A DNA stretch of 64,000 nt from Atopsyche davidsoni (Eukaryota; Arthropoda; Insecta; Trichoptera; Hydrobiosidae), in contig JAILWY010000006.1 in assembly GCA_022113835.1 (NCBI GenBank), positions 7,006,001 through 7,070,000 of the forward strand, read 5' to 3'. The notes beneath the pieces were generated by a model, which saw only the letters and a program-made list of their open reading frames with translations, was not told the origin of the DNA and searched no databases. Shown here piece after piece: positions 33,706 to 46,329 of this stretch; the stretch's first letter is position 1; each line of letters starts with the position of its first letter. A program made the translations under genes and the position numbers.

Positions 33706-34748
33706 AGCTTGCGCGCATTGCTTATCAGGCCGACACAATAAGATGAGTGATTACAATGAATAAATCGCTTCATTCACAACATCTGAGATAAAAATATTTA
33801 ATAAAAACATCTCATAATTAACATTCAAATCAATTTTATATTAAATAAATAGATATTATTTAATATTTTTATCTTGTGTTTGAGAATCAAAGCTTTTGCG
33901 TTTCTCTGAAAAATCAGGCTTTTCCAACAGTTTCAGGAATGACGATCTGCGCAAAACAATAATTACCAAGCTATGGAATGGATTTCATGGGACGTGTAGT
34001 TTTTTTTTATTTTTATAAAACAAGTTATGAAAAATAAAAGCAAAACATACGGATGTTATACAAATCAAATGGATGGGTATTGTGAAAATATTGCGAGTTT
34101 GCGTCGATTAACAAACGGCAAAAACGTTCACGCCATTTCCGAAAGTCTTATTAGTAATATTACAAATAATAATTTTCCAAATATGTCGAACTGATTTGAT
34201 TGACGATTTGTTAATTTATATCGATAACCGAACATAAATATGCGTGAGGATTTTTGCAATTTTTGGGAATCTCTTTTCAGGAGAAGGATAAGAAAATTCA
34301 CGCAGAGGGCCAATGAATTAATTAACAAAACAATTTATACCACCCGCGAGGCTTGTCCCAGTTTTCAGGAACTGGGCGAAATTAACAAAAAACAAATATG
34401 TGTATATGATTTTAATTTTTTTTTTAAATCAATTTGGATACAATAGATTTGTAAGTATCCTCTTTTCCTCGAGGATGCACAGTGGGTCCAGAACATGTCG
34501 ATATGTTCGGATGGCGAGCCCGCGCGGCGAGGGCGGCATGCGATGCATAACCGAATAGCGTATAATATTATACTCAATGGAGCCTTCATTAAAAACTCAA
34601 TTAAAATCTACAATGTTACAATGTTTATTCTAAGCCTGCATAATGCACGATGAGAACTTTGCTATTCTGCACGTGCGCACCTGTCCAGCCTGGTCCGCAC
34701 GGACCAACCGGACAAGTAAACAAAAAGTATGGAAAACTATATAATAAA
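33706..34748. other. AT-rich stretch with small GC-richer islands
   Basis: 34460-34560 (CGAGCCCGCGCGGCGAGG) and 34665-34715 (palindromic GGTCCGCACGGACC) are GC-richer, with no convincing frame. Confidence 0.4.
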
Positions 34749-34835
34749 ATGGGGGTGTGGGTTCCAATCCCGCATAAGTCACGGTGATATTTTTCTGAGA
34801 GTTTCTTTAATCATTTTTCAATGTGTGAAAAAATT
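34749..34835 (+). mobile_element. MITE family D, right half with tRNA-like box B
   Basis: GGGTTCCAATCCCGC (about 34759-34773) is a tRNA box B-like word. It is followed by ACGGTGATATTTTTCTGAGA and CAATGTGTGAA, parallel to 12455-12530. Confidence 0.5.
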
Positions 34836-37051
34836 GACAATCATATCAATCAAAAAAAAAACCTCATAAGCAAAATCGCACTAACTGTGATGGTCTTCAC
34901 AAAAATCAATATATATACAATTAAACATATGGGCAGTTATAAATTTTACACATCCGACATGATCCGCTCTATTTCACTATTTTCTACATTAATAATCTAA
35001 AATTTATAAAAAAGTATATGAATATATATATATATATCAAAGCGTGTTCTTATCAACATTCAATGCTTGGAAAAAGTATAGTATATATTTTATATATATT
35101 TTATTGGTCTGAAAAGCTTGCACTAAGCATCCAACGAATGTACACTTAATTTTTTTTGGCACAATGAATTAAAAGCTGGAATTGTTAGGAAACATTTATT
35201 GTAACCGGTTTGATTTTTTAACATTTATTGCTCTCAATTCACGGTCGTGGTAGTTATAAAAAATAAGTAAAGCTCCATTGAATATTGCAAACGAAGTCAA
35301 TTCTTTAACAACTACTAACTAGACCGAAAAATTTATTTAAAAAATTCTTTTTAGAAATCTAGATTAAATTTTATGTACCATTTTCAATTATAAAAATACG
35401 TTTTATGGCATAACAATATTTTAATAATAAACACTTGTTTATCGAAAATTATAGTTGTATCACACTCGAGTACAACTATACAGAATTTTTTTTTTTTGAC
35501 ATATAAACAAAAATATTATTTTAGTCACTGTTGACGGCAAAACTGATGCAGTTGAAGAAAAATATATGTTGAAGTTATGATAAAATGCTTAGAAATCTGA
35601 TTTTTTTTGTTGGTCTGGTTGTATCCCCTCCGGCATGGCGTAGAGGTGGCCTCGCCATTGCTCCGCGATATCTGTTTATTATTTTACCCCACAGAAACAG
35701 CGGAGTTTTTATTGTGAGTTATGTGCGAGTTTTATTTTGGCATCGTAATAATACGATTGTCATTAAGAAGCAAATATAAAATGCAAATTCAGATATGTCT
35801 GGGATTTGTCTGCATTCCTCCGCGCAGCCAGAGACAAACAATATTGAAAAAAATATTCAATGTCTTTTATGAGAATATTAATTTTATTTATGGCAATAAT
35901 TCTGGAGGCCATAAACATTCCCAGTTGCGCTTATAATAAGAAGTACATAATAATACTACAGTCACATGAATTTTATATCCTTTGTGTACATAAGTGTTTC
36001 TAGTTTATCAGACAAAAAAAAAACAAATATATACCGGACGCCTGTTGAAGGGTTCTTAAAAAATATTATTAGAATGTCATTACTAGTAATACTGTAAAGC
36101 GTATAGTATAAATACTTTAATGAAATAGCAAAGGAATTATTTCTACATAAGACAAAAAAATCTGAAACTTGTAAAATAATTAAATAAATACACAGGCAGC
36201 CCAAATGTGTGTATTTGTAAACGTTAAATATTTTATAATTTAACATGTATCCATTGATTTTCAATCTTTCCTTTCTTGGAATTTTTTTACGCTTTGACAT
36301 TCCTATGCAGTCTTCTGGTCTGCTTGATAATGAAATGCATTTCTATGTACTATAAATTAAATATGATATATTGTATTTTATTAGCACAAAACAAACAACG
36401 CAACTAGATAAGAATTATCACGACCCCTGGCCGTCGCTTCCTAATTACTTAATCCATTTGTTGGCTCTAAACCAGAGGAGATTTATTTCAAGTGGATGCC
36501 AAATATGGATTTACAACTTCATATGTCTCAACTTTTATCATCTGTTGTCAACCTACTAATGAATAAGGACTCCTTCAGACTTTCTGCCTCTTGAGTGATT
36601 TCGGTCGTCAACCCCTACGAGATTTAAACCTTTACCATGATTTCAAGTTTATAGAGATCGGCCTTCGTTTTTTATAATATTTTTTGATAATATAGCAAGA
36701 AATTGTATTTAGCATCCAAGACTGGTCCAGGATGTCCTATGTTCCTATCCTATGTTCACTTATTTGCCCAAAACAATAAAACTTATTATTATGTAAAAGC
36801 GTGCAACCAATGAGCATTCACGTAAGACAATAATAATTACAGTAAAACATAAACAAAAATATTGTTTTAATTTTAGTATGTCTTATATCATACTTTTTAT
36901 TTTAATAAAAACATGGGAAATGTGTGAAAACAATAAAAGGTTTCAACGCTACTTTTCAAAAAATTATACACATTTATATGATTACCTGCAAGATAATACG
37001 AAGAGAAAAATACGTGAATGGCGATATAAGTAATTTTGATCTCACGACTAT
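34836..37051. other. AT-rich stretch, nothing firmly recognised
   Basis: No supported gene. A GC-richer word group CCGTCGCTTCCTAATTACTT lies at 36431-36450. Confidence 0.45.
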
Positions 37052-37150
37052 AAAAGCTGCCTACACACGCAGCGACACAACGGATTTGTAATACGTCGAT
37101 AGCGTCTTTTCATTTTAAACTATTTTTTATAGTTTAGTCTAAGTAAATAA
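37052..37150. mobile_element. MITE family C, left part
   Basis: AAGCTGCCTACACACGCAGC, then GACACAACGGATTTGTAA and GTCGATAGCGTCTTTTCA, parallel to the 28447 copy. Preceded by TATAA. The right end is not intact. Confidence 0.5.
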
Positions 37151-37832
37151 CGCAAAAGAGGGAGGTATTGGACTGTTGTGTAGAGTACTAAGATTGTTTT
37201 GGTAATTATGCAAGAGCAAGCTCGAGAGGTCAGCGTGTTTTGATGCAATCCAAGCCACGTGCATAATGTAAAGTGCAACATACACATGCAAAAATTGCAG
37301 TTTAACCCAACAAACAAATAAAAGACGACATCACTCGTCCAATAGTTATAGAATGCATTAAAAATTTAACAACAACAGTTACACAACACATAGTTTTTGT
37401 ATTGTTGATATACTTGCTGCACGGATTAACACAGAATCTCCAAAAAACATATATGCAATCACAAAATTATATTTAAATTGAAATTGTATAATACATAAAC
37501 GAAATATTCGATTGTAAGTACTAGCAAAAAGGCTAATATTTCATATAAAAATTAAAAAAATAAATATAATATTTGCTAGACACAAAATGTGTCATCATAG
37601 ATTAGTTAATAGCTCTTACATATTCAGTTTCACTGCTAAACTTATTTAGAGTAAAACTATGATTCACAATGCTTTTAAACAAATTAAGAAATATGTTCGT
37701 GGCAAAAATAATTTTTCTAAAAGTCTACTAAGAAAATTTATTTTTTACAAATAAAATATAAAAAAATACGTATTTGCGGAATTCACAGCAGAAAGCATTA
37801 AAAAACGATAAAAATATGTTTACAAGTAAATA

Positions 37833-37915
37833 GTTAGTAGCTCGGCTCCATTGTTTGCTGCGCTGGTTATCGGTGTAAGGAAACGGGTTCGATTCTATCC
37901 CAGGCCAAAAAAGAC
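37833..37915 (+). repeat. tRNA-derived SINE-like element
   Basis: TTAGTAGCTCGG (box A-like) and GGGTTCGATTCT (box B-like, about 37885) are spaced about 40 bp apart as in a tRNA promoter. The ends do not pair into an obvious acceptor stem, so a SINE head is more likely than a functional tRNA. 37151-37832 is AT-rich with nothing recognised. Confidence 0.45.
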
Positions 37916-38516
37916 GTTATTTAAAAATAGGACGGCTATTTTCTTTAAACAGGTTTCACGGGGACGACTCGACCTTGAATTTAAAGGGAATCAGGTTGGG
38001 CGAATATTTACAGTAGGGAGCCGGTGAAGAAGTGGACTCCGGAGACGAGGACTGCTGACAATCTATGCAAATGCAATAAATATTGACTAATAGAATTAAT
38101 ACTAATGTGTAAGTAAAATTTTCTATTTAAATATATAGAAAAATTTAAATTAATTTTGATGCTGAAAACGTTTCAGATTTCTTAATAATACTGAAAAAAT
38201 ATTAAGGTTATTATAATTTAATTTTTTTTAATGTTATTGAATAATAATACCACGTCTTCTTGATTATAAATTTGAAATTATTTATTTTCTATATAAACGG
38301 AAGATATTCAATCTCAGGTAATCTGAATATGTAAAGCCAATCACCACACTAGACAATAGCTATACTACTGGCAAGAAAAGAGAAGAGTAGGGAAGCAGTA
38401 GGAAGCATTCATAGGCATTCCTGGCTGAGTTTATCTTGACACGTCTCTGGCATTTATCTCGTAAATGGAGATGATTTATAATAATTAACAAAAGCTGAAA
38501 AATATTGTATATTGCT

Positions 38517-38545
38517 TCACCCGAATCGAACTCAGAACCACTCAA
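38517..38545 (-). repeat. tRNA box B-like SINE remnant
   Basis: On the minus strand GAGTTCGATTCGGGT (about 38533-38519) is a good box B. Only this portion is clear. Confidence 0.35.
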
Positions 38546-39152
38546 TTGGCAATCAAATTTTTTAACAACAGTATTTTTTAAGATTACTACAAATATATTA
38601 GTTTTATTTTATTGTTTTTTTTTTTAAATGTAAACATTATCGGATGCTGTACTAAATTCTTGCAGTAAAGTGTCCGATATGTGCTTTTCATAAAGAGATG
38701 TTCACAAATGACGGAATTTCTCATCCAGAGATCTCTAGCTAGGCAAATAACAAAGCCCGCATTTTTGTTAGTGTGAATAAACCTTTTTAAATATTAATTA
38801 AATAAAAATTTAATCAATACCAAGAAGATGTAAAGACATCTAGAAATTACAATAGATAACTCTATCCTCAAATTTTATACCGTGGAAAGTCAATACATTA
38901 AAAAGTGGAATATTTAAAAAAAAGTTTAATTAATGTTTATATTTTTTAGTAAAACGTTAATAGAAAGTAAAGGCAGTCAAGTACGAAATCAGTGGCGTGC
39001 GGTCCATTCGAGCGGAAAATTAGCAAATACCTTATGAAATTATAAAACCTGTGATAATTCAACATGTATATATAATACATAGAACCATACTGTAGTTTAT
39101 TATTGAAATTTTCGTAGATAGCTGTACATCATAAAAACTTTTTTTATAAATT
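38546..39152. other. AT-rich stretch with a transposon-end-like word
   Basis: CAGTGGCGTGCGGTCCAT at about 38992 is shared with about 30930 and resembles a terminal inverted repeat end. Its partner end was not found. No gene. Confidence 0.4.
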
Positions 39153-39192
39153 TTCGTAAATATATATATATATATATATATATATTTACGAA
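39153..39192. repeat. 40-bp perfect AT palindrome
   Basis: TTCGTAAA, then twelve TA dinucleotides, then TTTACGAA: a perfect self-complementary 40-mer, able to extrude as a cruciform. Confidence 0.8.
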
Positions 39193-39339
39193 TCTATACT
39201 ATACACAGCGAGGGTACGATTTTCTGTGTCAAGATTCTGTTAATAAGCAAGCATTGTGTGAGTAGTAAATGATTTGTCGTCGTTCCTTAGTGCTCGGTTT
39301 TCTAAAGACGCCAGACAAAGCGCGTCGGCGGGGGCCGAG

Positions 39340-39495
39340 CCGTGAAAGGACCGGGGGATGGGGGGCGAGGGGGGGCCAAGGGGGGCAAGGGGGGCAAGAG
39401 GGGCAAGAGGGGCAAGGGGGGGCATGGGGGGGCATGGGGGGCAAGGGGCATGGGGGGCAAGGGGCATGGGGGGGTGGGGGGGCGCGACCCCCCCG
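39340..39495 (+). repeat. G-rich simple repeat, quadruplex-prone
   Basis: Dozens of G3-G8 runs separated by CAA, CAT or CAAGA spacers. The strand asymmetry is extreme compared with the AT-rich surroundings. Open frames here on both strands are simple-sequence artefacts. Flanked on the left by a GC-rich segment (GCGCGTCGGCGGGGGCC). Confidence 0.85.
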
Positions 39496-41989
39496 CGACA
39501 AAATAAACAAAGCGACATGTCCTTTTTCTAATCAGGCGTGCGGCAAAAAGATCGAAATTCAGACAGAATTTGTGTTATCTTTTTATTTAGCGTTTGCTCC
39601 TTTTTTAGGTCTACTGAGACGCGAGTAAAATGGCGTGCGAAAAACACGAACGCGATGTATTAACGTATACAGGGTGATTCTCGCCTGGTTACAGATGAAG
39701 AAAAAAAAAAAACATTGATTTAAACATAGCTAAATAAAAAATCAAAAGCAACAATTAAACAATGAAATTGTACCCAACACATTATGATTAAATTGGTTTT
39801 CATTAATAAGAAATAAAATACATTATTTTGCCCTGACATAATATTTCTTAGATCATATTATTTTGTAATTTAAAGGCACGTAAACTTGGTTTACACTTCT
39901 CTTGTGAAATATTTTTAACAAGTTAGATTCACCTGTATACATATAAGACAAATAATACTGTAAAAGCGCTATTTTAAATCTTGAACTTTGAATAATAAAG
40001 CAAAGAAGCAAATGTTTTAACCATTTGATTTAATTCACATCGGATGTATTATCTCTTAGTCGAATTTCGATTCGCATTTTTTAACGTTTCACATAGAAAT
40101 AGTTGTCTGTTTTTGAAATCTTAATACGACAAAATTTCACATATAATACATGAAATTTATCAAATCTTATGTCATTTGAATAAGAATAAAAAAATAAAGA
40201 GTATGCAAACCGACCTACGATATCATGAAATCGTTGAATTTTGCCTCGGAATGACACATTTCCTCAGCCCGTCCCACTGTTTATAATTAATTGAAGGAAA
40301 GACCTTTCGTCCTTGTTGGCGACAGCAGATGTTGTTTTCCTTGATTTTTTGTTTGTCTTTTACGCACTCTGGTATCGACCAGATGCCAGAATGTGAGCTA
40401 GTGCTGGCACGAATAAGGGTTGATTTATTCTTTTCGCCTTATTAGGAATTTTGTTAGATGTTCAACAATTAACTGTGCGTATTTACTATAAATTATTTCT
40501 CAATGTAAATATTTATTTTATATCAGAACTTATACTAGATTCTTACATATTTTCCTTGTTATTGTTTTAGTTCGGTGACGACGAAGACTATGTTGACATA
40601 TCTTATTAAACACCCGTGAATTTTTGAAAAGATATTATAAATAAATATATTATGTTGTAAGCATAAAGACTATTTAAAAATATTTTCATTGCGATTGTTT
40701 TCAATCTGAATTATGATAACTGGAATGCACAGTAAACAAGAAATTTCAGTAAATAAAACACATTATTTTTTTAAAGGCCATGCATTTGATTTGTTTTTTC
40801 AAGCGCATATAAATGATGTTTTCCACGATTAAAAAGCAGGAATTCACAGTAATCGCAAATTTTCATACGAGTGCAATTTTATTCAGAGAAAAATTCAATG
40901 AAATATTTATGAATCTAACGGGTTTACGGATTTATTATGCGCATATAAATACAGTAAATTTGTAAGCTGTCAGATTTTGACGTTGTTAAAATTCAAAAGA
41001 TATATGAACTGTTTATTTATGTATTCGCCTAGCCTCAGCATTATTGCTGCCATATATTTAAAACTGACCAGTGGCGTACAGCTGATGATACGTGATGAAT
41101 TCAATAAAAGCTCTCATAAATTAGGTATCATCTTTTTTAGATAAATATTTTCCATAAATGCATAGATACCAAAATCTTAACACACTGACTAAATTGTTTA
41201 GGTTGACTTAAATCATTTGCTAAAAAATAGTTTTGAATTAAATTACCAAGTGATTTCTTCTAAAAAAAAATTATAATTCTTATGTTTTCTCTCTTCTTTG
41301 GTTCAATTGTTAATATGTTCAGCACTGGTAGTTAAAAATTTGATGTTAACTCCACAATTAAACTTTTCGTTTCATTAACTTCTAAAAAAATATTTTAATT
41401 GCGTTACTAATCTCCTCTCGGCAATTTTTAGAAAAACCCAAAGAAATAAATAGTTTTTCTTACCTAGATACTTTAAAGTAATAGATTAAATTATTAAAAA
41501 CTACTTTTTATTATTTATATATTATTTTATCTCCATTTTTAACTAAAGCATTTCAAAAGAATTTTAAAAATATAATTATTTTAGCAGTACAATATTCAAT
41601 TTCTTATATCTAGCATGTTTTCTGCAAATGATATAAAATGATTGAATACTAATTTAGCGATTTCGCTTAATTATTATTTCATAATAATTAAATGAGGAAA
41701 AATAAAAACAATTGATAAAATATAATCTTAAACAATAATTATCTCTTTTTGCAAAAGATTACATCAAAATACAAACAATAATTTTCAAGTACAGGTGACT
41801 CTGTCAAGTTCTAGGGAAAAATGTGTGTTAATAATTAAAAATAAACTCGCAATATGCAAGTCATCGTTGGTGTGCAGTACTTACATTCAAAAATGCAGTG
41901 CATGCGTTTTAAATTACATCACACTTTCAATAAAAATATTTATTAAGCTGAATTTGTTTGTGAAAATAATCACTTTAATTGTCATAATT

Positions 41990-41990
<1 letters not shown>
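39496..41990. other. AT-rich stretch, nothing recognised
   Basis: No supported gene. CAGTGGCGTAC at about 41072 resembles the word at 38992 but is short. Confidence 0.45.

Positions 41991-41992
<2 letters not shown>

Positions 41993-42080
<88 letters not shown>
41993..42080. repeat. TA dinucleotide microsatellite
   Basis: About 88 bp of nearly pure TA, the longest in the window. The adjoining plus-strand ORF with an IY run is an artefact. Shorter TA runs lie at about 35018-35032, 50112-50132 and 55424-55436. Confidence 0.9.
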
Positions 42081-42083
<3 letters not shown>

Positions 42084-42689
42084 TTTAATCAAATGTTTTT
42101 ATAAATGATCATGAAAGGTGGGATATAATATAAGCAATACCTAACAAAAGAGTAGAAATTTAAAAAACTATCTGACTGTCACTATAACAAACAGGTTTTA
42201 AATAAAACAGGGCTATATATATGGGAAAAGAAAAATCTTTTTTTTCTTACACTTAAAACCAATCGCTCATTACTAACTGTTAGTTGTAGTTTCCCCAAAA
42301 AAATATTCCAAAGGTCATCCGCATCGCAAACGAAGTGCAACTCGTTACATTGCATGCATAAAACACTACTTCATATTTCAGAAGCAAGGAACTACAATAC
42401 ACCATTCCACGAAACAATGTCACCGCCACAGCACATACCGCGCCAGTGTCATTAGATAAATCATTCATATGCTATCAGTTATCAAAAATTGATTAATCAT
42501 CGATCAGCACGGTATGGCAAATGAATCAGTGCTAAGTCAAACATGCGAAAAAAATCCCACACTTAGTGGGTCACGATCAACCTGTCGTGATTCCGCGTCT
42601 AGGGGGGCTTGAGGCCGGCGCGAGGCGACGTGGGGCCGGTCCCCCATGGGGAAGTGACGCTCGCGGGGCCATGGCGCAGGTGGGCGTGC
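42081..42689. other. Flank of CRE satellite
   Basis: AT-rich to 42555, then a GC-rich lead-in (42590-42689, GGCCGGCGCGAGGCGACG) that runs into the satellite. No gene supported. Confidence 0.45.
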
Positions 42690-43945
42690 CGGAACACCGT
42701 GACGTCACAAGACGCCATTATTGTGGAGTCCACCTCCTTTGGAACCCTCCATGGATTGCCGGAGTACTGTGACGTCACAAGAAGCTGTTTTCGTGGAGCC
42801 AGCTTCTTTCTAGCCAGAGCACTGTGACGTCACAAACTGCATTTTTTTAATGGAGTCCACCTTCTTACAAACTCTTCAGGAACTAACAGAGCACTGTGGC
42901 GTCACAGGATGCCTTTTTACTATAAGTCCACTCCTCCCGAACCCTCCAGGGATTGCCGGAGTACTGTGACGTCACAAGAAGCTGTTTTCGTGGAGTCCGC
43001 TTCTTTCTAGCCAGAGCACTGTGACGTCACAAACTGCATTTTTTTAATGGAGTCCACCTTCTTACAAACTCTTCAGGAACTACCAGATCACTGTGGCGTC
43101 ACAGGATCCCTTTTTACTATAACTCCACTCCTCCCGAACTCCCCAGGGACTGCCGGAGTACTGTGACGTCACAAGAAGCTGTTTTCGTGGAGTCAGCTTC
43201 TTTCTAGCCAGAGCACTGTGACGTCACAAACTGCATATTTTTTTTTGGAGTCCACCTCCTTACAAACTCCTCAGGAACTAACAGAGCACTGTGGCGTCAC
43301 AGGATGCCTTTTTACTATAAGTCCACTCCTCCCGAACCCTCCAGGGATTGCCGGAGTACTGTGACGTCACAAGAAGCTGTTTTCGTGGAGTCCACTTCTT
43401 TCTAGCCAGAACACTGTGACGTCACAAACTGCATTTTTTTATGGAGTCCACCTCCTTACAAACTCTTTAGGAACTACCAGAGCACTGTGGCGTCACAGGA
43501 TGCCTTTTTATTATAAGTCCACTCCTCCCGAACCCTCCAGGGACTGCCGGAGTACTGTAACGTCACAAGAAGCTGTTTTTATGGAGTCCACTTCTTACTA
43601 GCCAGAATACTGTGACGTCACAAACTGCATTTTTTTTATGGAGTCCAAGAGTCCTTTCGACCCCCACAGTGCTAACCGAAGTACTATGGCGTCACAAGCT
43701 GCATTTTTTTATGGAGTCCACCTCCTAACAAACTCTTCAGGAACTACCAGAGTACTGTGGCGTCACAAGAAGCTGTTTTTATGAAGTCCACTTCTTTCTT
43801 GCCGAAACTCTGTTACGTCAGAAGAAGCTGTTTTTTGGGTCCACTTCTTTCTTGCCGGAAGACTGTGACGTCACATGCTGCATTTTTAAGGAGTCCACCT
43901 CCTTCCGAACCTCTTTCAGAAATTTCAAGAGCATTGTGGCGTCGA
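42690..43945 (+). repeat. 197-bp higher-order satellite built on CRE palindromes
   Basis: GAGTACTGTGACGTCACAAG recurs at about 42762, 42959, 43156 and 43354 (and, with one change, 43550), so the unit is 197 bp. Each unit has three sub-repeats: GTGACGTCACAAGAAGCTG, then GTGACGTCACAAACTGCAT 55 bp on, then GTGGCGTCACAGGATGCC 72 bp further. Perfect TGACGTCA occurs 11 times, at 42700, 42770, 42825, 42967, 43022, 43164, 43219, 43362, 43417, 43613 and 43866. The central four units are the most alike; both edges are diverged. Short open frames crossing it follow the repeat and are not supported as genes. Confidence 0.92.
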
Positions 43946-45539
43946 AATGGTTCTCACGTGAAACGACGAGAATTTTATTTTAGGAGCACATGTGGTATTT
44001 AGCTCACACTTCGATCTTACTCGTGGTTCGCAAATTTTGATTGTTTTAACCAAATATGCAATCGATACACTTTGTTAAATATTTAATGACTAACAAACAT
44101 AACTTGCCAGTTTTAAATTAACATATATCAAAAGGTATATTTTTAAAAAGATAGAGAATTTTTTAGCTTTAATATATTTTTAAATTATATATTTAGGTAC
44201 ATTATAACCGACAGAGAGTATAATCAAATGCATAAGCCTTTAATTTCATTCTCACAACATTGCAATATTACTCTAAATTGTATCTAATTATCTTTTATAA
44301 GAGTAGGTTCTTAAATTTGTATTCTAAAAGAGCACCGGCAAAAACCCGATAATGACTAGTGATTTTTAACTATTCGTGACGTCATCGCGTCTACAGTGCA
44401 GAGCAAATCGACCCATCTAAATTTTGCCGGAGAATTCCCATGCCATAAATAACGATGCATAGTAGTTTGCGGCGCGATGGGCGTCCGCCATTTTGAAAAA
44501 ATCCTGTACACTAGACAGATATAAATCCCCAGCCCATGAATATCCTTTCCCATGGGAAGCGAGTCCTTGCACAACCCACTGGCCTAGGCGAGCCTCTATC
44601 TATTCGTCTATTGCCGCGTCCAGGCAACATCAAACTGCTCTACGCCATTATTTATCATTTTAACGAATATGACGACAATATGACTGTGAAACAATTATTT
44701 ATTTATTTATTAACTAATATTCGAAACCTTTCCTCTAAAAAAAATAATATAAATACTTGATATTCATACAATACAAATTGAATCAAATATGTAGCAATGA
44801 AATATGAAGTTGCTTCTAAGTGCAATTTTTAATTTATATTGCTTAAATATTACTATTTTATTTAGTTATATTCAAAAAAGTAGTTAAATTAAAGTAAAAC
44901 GATTTTTTTACTGTCCATACACACCGTGTGTGATTGCAATTAAATAATGCAAAAGCAGTTTACATAATACTATGTTTTATAAACTCTCATTATTTTATAT
45001 TGGAAACACAACACGTGTAGGTCCATAGAACGAATGTTATTTTTGTATGAATTAAATATTAATATTTCATCAAAATATGAGAAAAGATATATATAAGAAA
45101 AATATGAAATATATATCAATATACTAAGAAGCTTTTAGCGGAGAAAATGTGAGCTTCGGGTAGATGTTTTAGCAATACTAGGAAAACAATACAATGTTAC
45201 TTTGCATTAATCTCAGATATTCATATTAATATTCGTATTTATATATATTATATACATCCGATTTTTAAAAATCAAAACAAGCATGCAACACTCTGCTTTA
45301 TATTAATTTTCCAGAACAAGGACTCTAAAGCAAAATTATACACATTGAGATATACAAAAGTATACCACCGGATTTATTCATAATGTCTAAAAAAAATTGC
45401 ATGACTAAGAATGGGAGATTATACAAAAACCATTTTTTTATTTATTACTTAATATGTATCATGTTCTTTTAAAAATTAACATACCATTTTATTTCCCTTT
45501 TCCGGGTGCAATTAAATTAATTTATTATATTATAATTTA
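43946..45539. other. AT-rich stretch with GC-richer island at 44370-44640
   Basis: A twelfth TGACGTCA lies at 44377-44384, outside the satellite, at the start of the island. No gene is supported; an ORF at 44.54-44.76 kb is not convincing. Confidence 0.4.
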
Positions 45540-45740
45540 ATATGCGATCGCCCCTACAGTGGATGGTAACATGAAGTAGTGGAATGGGCTGGTGTAATGA
45601 GATTGAATGCACTTTGCTGCAGTTTGGATGCACTGGCGGATCCTAGGAGAGCCGCTCAATAATAATTGAAGTGTCATCGTTAATTCTAGCCGGCCAGGGC
45701 CGCACTCGGGCTCCAGGGGCGGCGCAGGAATCACTCATAA
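45540..45740. other. GC-richer island
   Basis: Contains GCTGCAGTTTGGATGCACTG, AATAATAATTGAAGTGTCAT and a CCGGCCAGGGCCGC end. A minus-strand frame of about 65 codons crosses it but starts on a non-ATG codon. Conserved non-coding DNA or an exon are both possible. Confidence 0.3.
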
Positions 45741-46329
45741 AAATTACATACTTTATTCCGATAATCAATTCATAAATACGCCACCGTGACACTAACAATA
45801 ACACATAACTTAAAAAATATAAACTTTGTTTTTCAAGTATTTAAAAAAAAAAATTTATTGCGAATATTCAATGTTGAATGACTAATAAAAATCCTACAAA
45901 TTTTTAATGTTATAAATGTTTTGCTTATGTTCTTTGATTGTATGATTTTGGTATTTTATAGTATGTAACTAAATTAATACTATTCAGCTTATACCGAAGC
46001 ATGAAACACAAAATATGCATTGTTAAAACAAGTAATTATGCACCACAAAACATAACAATTAAAATTGTGTACAAATTTTAATAATCTCTCATAAAAACGT
46101 ACAACCACATTTTCGGAGATAAACGCAGCAAATTAATGCGCATTTCTTTTGAGGTGTACATTTATAACAACAATTAAATTTTAATATACCATATATTCTC
46201 GTAAATAAGCGTTCGTAATTTCCATCGTGTAGCTTCAGTTAAATCACAACATATTCAATTCGCTCATTGAATACTTCTTCGGTGAATAATAATGATCACA
46301 TTTATAAGCCAATGATAAACTTTGCATAT

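Noticed and set aside
37833..37915. Functional tRNA gene
   Set aside because: Box A and B are present but I cannot pair an acceptor stem or anticodon arm properly; dispersed tRNA-like heads elsewhere fit SINEs better.
39229..39628. Pro-rich and Gly-rich proteins on both strands
   Set aside because: Translations of the G-run simple repeat (39340-39495); no complexity beyond the repeat.
41795..42088. ORF with a long Ile-Tyr run
   Set aside because: Translation of the TA microsatellite.
42566..44002. Several ORFs across the CRE satellite
   Set aside because: They follow the 197-bp repeat period, lack starts at comparable positions and are open by chance because the unit has few stops.
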